Shown one piece after another: positions 16,977-21,675 of a stretch of 21,675 nucleotides of DNA (position 1 is its first letter; the number at the start of each line of letters is the position of its first letter). The notes under the pieces were generated by a model that saw nothing but the letters and a program-made list of their open reading frames with translations, had not been told where the DNA came from and did not search any database. A program made the translations under genes and the position numbers. The stretch is from Vibrio tasmaniensis 1F-187. GTDB taxonomy: Bacteria; Pseudomonadota; Gammaproteobacteria; Enterobacterales; Vibrionaceae. The stretch spans positions 7,977 through 29,651 of the forward strand of contig NZ_AJZM02000316.1 of the NCBI RefSeq assembly GCF_000272405.2. Direction: 5' to 3'.

Positions 16977-18276
16977 TATTATTCCTTAAGTTAAACCTTT
17001 CTGAGGCTGTTGAATTCTGAGTTAGTCGCGTGATATTCCACTTTTGTTGATGAGCAGGCATAGCCATACCCCAAGGAATGTATGAACGAGTATGGAGGCA
17101 AACCTGACGCCAAATCCAAATCCTAAAAGCTGCATTAACTTGAGTATCGAACATGGCTTGTATACTAGTTTCTAGAGTCAAAGCTTGTCCCATTCGACCT
17201 GGAGATACTTGTTTGTAGGCATCAGTCTTGGCCCACTCTTGTAACCTTTCGAGTATTTCATGCCATTCAAAATCAATGCCCAAGTTTTTTGGTGTCACAG
17301 GTAAGCGTTTTCCATAAACAATATAAAGCGCTTGGATCCAATCCTCACCTTCGAACTCTTCAAGGCTCGATATCAATTCAATTATTATAGGAACGTGTTC
17401 ATTGAGGCCATGTAATACAAAATCAAATGGAGCCTGTGCACTACTCGGATCAAAGTGTTCAAACTCTTTGAGGTCTAAAAGTTTGGCATAAGTGATAACT
17501 TCAGGATCAGACATGCTATCGATTGAGGTACCGAACTCCTGACGAAACCAAGTTCCTCTATCCTCTTTCGTAAGCAAGCGTTCAAACAGGTTCTGACTTC
17601 CATTTGAATTTTCAGCTAACCAGACAACGCTTTCTGCGTCGTTTTGTAACGATAAAAACAAATGTGCTTTATGTTTAGAAAAGCGCTCATCTTTAAGCCA
17701 GCGCTTTAACAGGCCAACTGTGATAGTTTGGCGTAACTGTAAGCACTCTAAATAAAGCAGAGGCAGTTTAGAACCACCTTCAACCATTTCGATGACTACA
17801 GAGTCGATACTTGGTAATGACGACTGAACAACCAAGAATTTTGCGGTTTGGTCATCTAACTCATCTAGTGTAGATAAGCCACAAAGTAGATTTTCATGAT
17901 CCTGTCCAATATCGGAATTCAACATAAGCCAAGCATAAACTGTCGGTTCACTTTGCTTTAATTGATGGATGAGTCCCGGAGCCAAACGATAGAAAGACAA
18001 ATAAACATTTTTTAGGTCTTTAACCTGACGATCAGCCAACGCTAAATACTCCAGCTCGATGCTTGGGTATCCCCTCTTATGGACTTGTAATCGTTGCTTT
18101 AATAAGAAATTGAGTGTCTCCGAAGCCAGTGACAACTTTTCATTACAAATTTCCAGCCACTTGATAGGAAGCTCGTCCAATAAAGCGAGCGTACTTTCCG
18201 CATTGGCAATCGCCAGCTCCACATCTTCATTAGTAATCGGCTGGTTTAGCTGATCTATACCTATTTTTTGACGCAT
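16957..18276 (-). CDS. Unrecognised helical protein of the vgrG-DUF2169 block
   Basis: I do not recognise a named family with confidence. The 439-residue protein looks almost wholly alpha-helical and leucine-rich, with spaced helical pairs through the middle that recall HEAT-type repeats. Its C-terminal part is rich in Trp and aromatic residues (RIWIWRQVCLHTRSYIPWGMAMP). No signal peptide or membrane helix is seen. HEAT-like TIGR02270-family proteins are known in DUF2169 neighbourhoods and this may be a distant member, but I cannot confirm it. I chose the ATG at 18276, which has GGA upstream; a TTG at 18288 would add four residues but has no ribosome binding site. The 3' end overlaps the DUF2169 gene by 20 bases. 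A role in cargo handling is inferred from position only. Confidence 0.75.
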   Translation of the reverse strand: MRQKIGIDQLNQPITNEDVELAIANAESTLALLDELPIKWLEICNEKLSLASETLNFLLKQRLQVHKRGYPSIELEYLALADRQVKDLKNVYLSFYRLAPGLIHQLKQSEPTVYAWLMLNSDIGQDHENLLCGLSTLDELDDQTAKFLVVQSSLPSIDSVVIEMVEGGSKLPLLYLECLQLRQTITVGLLKRWLKDERFSKHKAHLFLSLQNDAESVVWLAENSNGSQNLFERLLTKEDRGTWFRQEFGTSIDSMSDPEVITYAKLLDLKEFEHFDPSSAQAPFDFVLHGLNEHVPIIIELISSLEEFEGEDWIQALYIVYGKRLPVTPKNLGIDFEWHEILERLQEWAKTDAYKQVSPGRMGQALTLETSIQAMFDTQVNAAFRIWIWRQVCLHTRSYIPWGMAMPAHQQKWNITRLTQNSTASERFNLRNNNAVVGY

Positions 18277-18301
18277 CCGTGAATCCAATCTAGTAACACG
18301 A

Positions 18302-18787
18302 TCAATTGATCGCGATGGTGCCGCCTTGAATTTTTTGTGCCTTCTCAGCTTGAGAAGTCACATATTTGGCTTTGGTGGTAATTCGACCATCACGGCCGCT
18401 GTAGCGAGTTTCGGTTTCGCCACTTCTCACAATTAACTCTTGTTCCGTTTCAATAACCATTTTCTTTGCTCTCAGCACAAACTCATCCGACTCCTCAAGA
18501 ATGGAGAAAAAGATATCTGTGACTAAAGGAAGGTTAACGTCGTTATTTAGGAACTCAATGCGACATGAAAGTTTGTTATCTATAGCAAATTGTAACTCAA
18601 CTAATTTAAAGCCTCGCCCCAACCTTGCATTAATTGGCTGCTGTAACGAGTTGCCTTCAAAGTCGACTCGTACTCCATTCATAGACTCATTGATCGATAA
18701 GATTCTTCCAAAACGTGAAAAGCAAGCCGATAATTCGGCTTGCTGTTCGGTGATGGTTTGTATTATTGGGATTTGTTTTTCCATCAT
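18302..18787 (-). CDS. DUF6484-like small protein with VgrG-like OB-fold features
   Basis: 161 residues. The middle (about 27-97) follows the DUF6484 pattern: GRILSINES, then GVRVDFEGNSLQQPINARL, and IEFLNNDVNLPLVTDI. That last stretch parallels the VgrG segment LEGDPDRPLVTGA, so I infer an OB-type beta fold related to the spike base. The C-terminal 60 residues are charged and carry SGRDGRITTKAKYV. Two ATG codons stand in tandem, and the first overlaps the vgrG stop as TAATG, so translation is probably coupled to vgrG. Related proteins are found in T6SS loci with DUF2169. Function is unknown; a spike or adaptor part is a reasonable guess. Confidence 0.7.
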   Translation of the reverse strand: MMEKQIPIIQTITEQQAELSACFSRFGRILSINESMNGVRVDFEGNSLQQPINARLGRGFKLVELQFAIDNKLSCRIEFLNNDVNLPLVTDIFFSILEESDEFVLRAKKMVIETEQELIVRSGETETRYSGRDGRITTKAKYVTSQAEKAQKIQGGTIAIN

Positions 18788-20865
18788 TAATTGACCGCTA
18801 CGTTGCCACCTTTGACTACAACTTTGTCACTTCCTTCAATGGTTATTGAAGAACCTGACAGCTTAATAGAACCGTCGCTATTCATCACTAATGACGAACC
18901 ACCCGTTTTCAGTACAATCTTGTCACCGCTTATGATCTGGGTCGCACCATCGGCTTTATATGACGTGTTCCCTTTCACAGACACAGTCAAGTTGCCACCA
19001 ACCGTTTGGTTATCATCGGCACCAATATCAGAGCTTTTTGATGCGCCTACCGTTAAATTGCTGTTTTCACCCACATCCAAGTCATCATTCTTACCAATCT
19101 TGGTAATTTGATTATCTCCAATTTCTAGATCAGAGTTGTTCTTTACATATTGAGTTTCATTAGCGTTGTAAGTAACCGATACGTCTTGCTCGACAGTTTC
19201 AGTAAACGTACTGTTAATTTGGGTAGTCTTATGGCCATCGATTGTCTCTTTATGATCACCATGAACATCGTTCGTCTGATGGCGCGCCACTTTCAAGAAT
19301 TCATCTTGGCCTATATCGCGATAGCGGTTATTTAAAACCTTGGTCGACATGTCCTTTTGCGCATGAATGTAGACTTCTTCTTGATTGGCTTCATCTTCAA
19401 AGCTCAACTCGTTATAGCCAGTCCCTTTATGCGTTTGAGTTCGGAATGTCGTACGTGTTTTATTCTCTGGTAACGAATAAGGAGGATAATGAAGCCCGTT
19501 ATAAACAGCACCTGTCACTAAAGGCCTGTCTGGATCGCCTTCTAGGAAAGTAACCACCACCTCATGGCCGATACGAGGTAAGTATACTGCTCCCCAAGTT
19601 GGTGCTGCCATTGATTGGCTAACACGAATCCAGCAACTTGAATGCTCATCGCTCTCTCCATAACGGTCCCAATGGAACTGGACTTTGATTCGCCCAAGCT
19701 TATCTGTATAGATCTCTTCGCCTGCAGGGCCAACAACAACCGCTGTTTGTGTACCTTCAACTAAAGGAGCTTCAAGTTTTGGAGCCTTAAATTCAACATG
19801 TCTAGGAATGCACGCAAACTGGTTGTGATATGTGGTCGGCAAGCCATTAGTTTCGTCTTCATGAACCTGAGGATCGTGGCCACTATGCATTACCGATAAC
19901 ATGAGGTAATCACGATTGATTGCTGAGCGTGGATGTTCGCTGACACTAAAACTGTATCCAGAAGCCAATCTCATGACATTACTGCTTGCTTCTACTTGTT
20001 GATTGTCAACAACATGCTCCGACATCCATTCATTTGATCTTACTTGCCCCATTGCTGGGTCCACGTAACGCCCTGGGAAATCGAACAATTTCAGGTCTAA
20101 ATCAAGTTCACCAGAGCTGCTCATTTCCTGAGGAATTTTCGGAAACTCGTAGTTATAATCAGTGTAAGTAACGTGGCCGGTTTTCACTCTATTCACGAGT
20201 TCAAGGTCTGAGATATGCTCGCGGTCTGCAACACCACCACCATCAGCATGGTAAACAATTGGCCCCAAATAAGACCCGTTCAGTGGCGTGTTCAATAACT
20301 CAGCTATTGCGTCATTGCTATCGACAATCACCATCGTGTGGTTAGCTTCTGTATGCTCGAAGTAGTACCACATTCCGTGTTCTGCCAGAATTCGTTGAAC
20401 AAACTCAAGGTCTGTCTCTCGATATTGGAGCACGTATTCTTTTGAAGGATATACGCCTGACAGCTCTAATCGATAATCAGTTACTGACGCATCATCTAAA
20501 ACTTCAGAAATGATTGCCGACGCTGATTTCTGTTGAAAAATACGGCAGTCTTGTCTTTGGCTCAAAAACCAAGCTTGTGGAACTAGAGTCAATTGGTAAC
20601 GAGAGAATCTCCTGCCCGATCCAAGGTAACGCACCTCATTTACCACGCCGTGAAAACATCTCGCAGAACTGACGCCTTGACCGTATAGAGTCAAACTACC
20701 TGGTTTACGGATGAGTGCGTCAAATGAGATATCAGGATCAAGTGAAAGTAATGATAGGCTGATTTGAAAAGGCTTGGAAAGCTCTTCGATTACCTGAAAG
20801 CTTTCAACACGGAAATCATGCTCAGAGCCTTGCAGTTCAAACTTAAATTCTACGTCATTCACCAT
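18787..20865 (-). CDS. vgrG: T6SS spike protein VgrG (TssI)
   Basis: Trimeric spike at the tip of the Hcp tube. In order: gp27-like domain (about 1-370, with FHGVVNEVRY and the YVLQYRETDLEFVQRILAEHGMWY core at 144-167), gp5-like OB domain (about 375-460, GRIKVQFHWDRYG and LEGDPDRPLVTGAVYN), and a beta-helical needle (about 500-692) with repeated N/D/G/V-rich units such as DVGENSNLTVG and NQTVGGNLTV. At 692 residues it has the length of a structural VgrG; no C-terminal toxin domain is seen. The needle ends in VVVKGGNVAVN, a likely docking tip for PAAR. The ATG at 20865 has AGG about eight bases upstream. It lies downstream of hcp, separated by a hairpin, and heads a chain of overlapping or close genes. 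Confidence 0.97.
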   Translation of the reverse strand: MVNDVEFKFELQGSEHDFRVESFQVIEELSKPFQISLSLLSLDPDISFDALIRKPGSLTLYGQGVSSARCFHGVVNEVRYLGSGRRFSRYQLTLVPQAWFLSQRQDCRIFQQKSASAIISEVLDDASVTDYRLELSGVYPSKEYVLQYRETDLEFVQRILAEHGMWYYFEHTEANHTMVIVDSNDAIAELLNTPLNGSYLGPIVYHADGGGVADREHISDLELVNRVKTGHVTYTDYNYEFPKIPQEMSSSGELDLDLKLFDFPGRYVDPAMGQVRSNEWMSEHVVDNQQVEASSNVMRLASGYSFSVSEHPRSAINRDYLMLSVMHSGHDPQVHEDETNGLPTTYHNQFACIPRHVEFKAPKLEAPLVEGTQTAVVVGPAGEEIYTDKLGRIKVQFHWDRYGESDEHSSCWIRVSQSMAAPTWGAVYLPRIGHEVVVTFLEGDPDRPLVTGAVYNGLHYPPYSLPENKTRTTFRTQTHKGTGYNELSFEDEANQEEVYIHAQKDMSTKVLNNRYRDIGQDEFLKVARHQTNDVHGDHKETIDGHKTTQINSTFTETVEQDVSVTYNANETQYVKNNSDLEIGDNQITKIGKNDDLDVGENSNLTVGASKSSDIGADDNQTVGGNLTVSVKGNTSYKADGATQIISGDKIVLKTGGSSLVMNSDGSIKLSGSSITIEGSDKVVVKGGNVAVN

Positions 20866-20894
20866 ATCTTTTACCTGATACTAATAATAGAAAT

Positions 20895-20919
20895 AGGGCC
20901 AACAGCAATTGTTGACCCT
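20895..20919 (-). terminator. Hairpin between hcp and vgrG, probable attenuator or mRNA stabiliser
   Basis: On the minus strand AGGGTCAACA and TGTTGGCCCT form a 10-bp stem with one G-U pair around a five-base loop, 20 bases after the hcp stop codon. The next 14 bases are moderately T-rich (ATTTCTATTATTAG). The opposite strand would have a C-A mismatch, so the structure fits minus-strand RNA. Partial termination would let hcp be made in excess over vgrG. Confidence 0.5.
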
Positions 20920-20939
20920 TTGTTGTTCACGAAAAGCGA

Positions 20940-21458
20940 TTAAGCTTCGCGTGGAGCACGCCAGTCATCGTTACCAGCAGTACCACAGTTTTCGTGAGTG
21001 ACTTCGATTGCACGGTAAGTCAGCTTAAGTACTTCTTCAGTTACACGATCTGAAGTTGCAGCGTCTTGACAGTGATTCATACGAGTTTGGATATCTACAA
21101 GTAGTGCATCAATTAACTTGATTGAGTAGTAGTGCTCTTGCTTACCTTGTACTGAAGTACGGTAGAAACGGATTACACACTCTGGAAGCTTTTCGCCAGA
21201 CACTAATGCGTTGAATAACAGAGGTGAACAACGGTCTTGTACTTTAGTTACTACTACAGGGCGGTGAACACGTTGACCTGTTGGTTGGCCACTTTGTGGG
21301 TCACGTGGAACTGTTAGTACGTGATCAAGTTCTTGAACTAGGAACTCATCAACGTGAGCTTCTTGCCAAGTATTACCTACAGAATCTGCAGAGTAAGTAT
21401 CTTTAGTAATGTGACCTTGTGTTTCACCATTGATAGACATATATGCTGGAGTTGGCAT
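20940..21458 (-). CDS. hcp: T6SS tube protein Hcp (TssD)
   Basis: Forms the hexameric rings of the inner tube and is secreted. At 172 residues it has typical length. It follows the V. cholerae Hcp pattern: MPTPAYMSINGETQG, TVPRDPQSGQPTGQRVH, the stretch FYRTSVQGKQEHYYSIKL, and the end DDWRAPREA. The ATG at 21458 has a strong AAGGA site eight bases upstream. It is the first gene of the minus-strand operon and has a leader with a sigma54-like promoter. The base composition looks like that of a highly expressed gene, with frequent preferred codons such as CGT and GTA. Confidence 0.98.
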   Translation of the reverse strand: MPTPAYMSINGETQGHITKDTYSADSVGNTWQEAHVDEFLVQELDHVLTVPRDPQSGQPTGQRVHRPVVVTKVQDRCSPLLFNALVSGEKLPECVIRFYRTSVQGKQEHYYSIKLIDALLVDIQTRMNHCQDAATSDRVTEEVLKLTYRAIEVTHENCGTAGNDDWRAPREA

Positions 21459-21654
21459 CGATATTTCCTTTTTAAATTTTATAAGTCATTAATTCACCAA
21501 ATCGCTTATCACCGCGACTGATTCAACTAATACAAACATCATGCCAACCCTATAAAGGCAACAAATACAGCGACTTAAAGAAAGCTTGGTCATTTACAAT
21601 TTATATGTAATAACAATTTATTGTATAAAAAAACAAGTTTTCGAACATTTAGTT
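21459..21654. other. hcp upstream region
   Basis: AT-rich noncoding DNA between hcp and the putative IS end. It holds the ribosome binding site and a sigma54-like promoter at 21531-21547. Nothing else recognisable is present; the rest is AT-rich sequence with A and T runs around 21600-21635 that could bind activators or nucleoid proteins. Confidence 0.5.
21531..21547 (-). promoter_or_regulatory. Candidate sigma54 (RpoN) promoter of hcp
   Basis: The minus strand reads TTGGCATGATGTTTGTA. Against the consensus TGGCACG-N4-TTGCA this has one mismatch in the -24 box and one in the -12 box (GT for GC), with the required 10 bases between the GG and the GT. The start point would lie near 21520, leaving a leader of about 60 bases. 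In V. cholerae hcp operons are known to depend on sigma54 and VasH, which supports the reading; the imperfect -12 box lowers confidence. Confidence 0.5.
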
Positions 21655-21675
21655 GGCTTTGTTGCGTAATTCAGT
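21655..21675. mobile_element. Probable terminal inverted repeat of an IS5-family (IS903-group) element, cut by the window end
   Basis: The last bases begin GGCTTTGTTGCGTAATTC, which matches the 18-base terminal repeat of IS903 (GGCTTTGTTGAATAAATC, from memory) at 15 of 18 positions. If so, the element extends to the right outside the window, and the nine bases before it (CATTTAGTT, 21646-21654) would be one copy of its target duplication. Only one end is visible, so this is provisional. Confidence 0.5.

Noticed and set aside
18791..19553. Several open frames on the plus strand opposite vgrG
   Set aside because: They are antisense to a clear VgrG coding sequence, have no family features, and their composition is that of the reverse strand.
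18787..20865. VgrG as an evolved VgrG with a C-terminal toxin
   Set aside because: The C-terminal part is the repetitive beta-helical needle and ends at residue 692 without a further domain.

Overview
This window is a large part of a type VI secretion system (T6SS) locus from a gamma-proteobacterium, very probably a Vibrio or close relative (Vibrionaceae). The grounds are an AT-rich composition, an Hcp of the Vibrio cholerae type (starts MPTPAYMSI, ends DDWRAPREA), VasJ-, VasK- and VasL-type proteins, and a CRP-type operator. The species cannot be named from the sequence. No phage, tRNA, rRNA or CRISPR is visible.

Layout, left to right. 1-429: noncoding leader with a perfect CRP-type palindrome. 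430-5709 (+): a VasL/TagA-like membrane protein with an ImpA N-terminal domain, TssM (IcmF/VasK), a short hexanucleotide tandem repeat, and an Lrp/AsnC-family regulator ending at a hairpin terminator shared with the facing operon. 5738-14536 (-, read right to left): Ser/Thr kinase (PpkA-like), TssA, TssB, TssC, an internal terminator-like hairpin, then TssE, TssF, TssG. 14537-15037: noncoding gap with a candidate sigma70 promoter for the kinase operon and a hairpin ending the next operon. 15038-21458 (-): Hcp, hairpin, VgrG, a small DUF6484-like protein, an unrecognised helical protein, a DUF2169 protein, and a thiolase/ketosynthase-fold protein that appears to lack its catalytic residues. 21459-21675: hcp leader with a sigma54-like promoter, and at the extreme right what looks like the end of an IS903-type insertion sequence.

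How the parts fit: Hcp is the inner tube, VgrG the spike, TssB/TssC the contractile sheath, TssE/F/G the baseplate, TssA the cap or assembly protein, TssM the inner-membrane channel subunit, and the VasL-like protein a second, membrane-anchored TssA-family protein. The kinase probably controls assembly after translation. The four-gene block downstream of vgrG (DUF6484-like, helical, DUF2169, ketosynthase-like) resembles cargo-adaptor neighbourhoods, but no toxin, PAAR protein or immunity gene lies beside it. It is the least explained part of the window.

The set is incomplete here: TssJ, TssK, TssL, TssH/ClpV, PAAR, FHA protein, PppA-type phosphatase and a VasH-type sigma54 activator are absent and must lie outside the window if the system works. 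Several genes use TTG or GTG starts (tssF, tssA, kinase, possibly tssG), while hcp, tssB and tssC have ATG and good ribosome binding sites.
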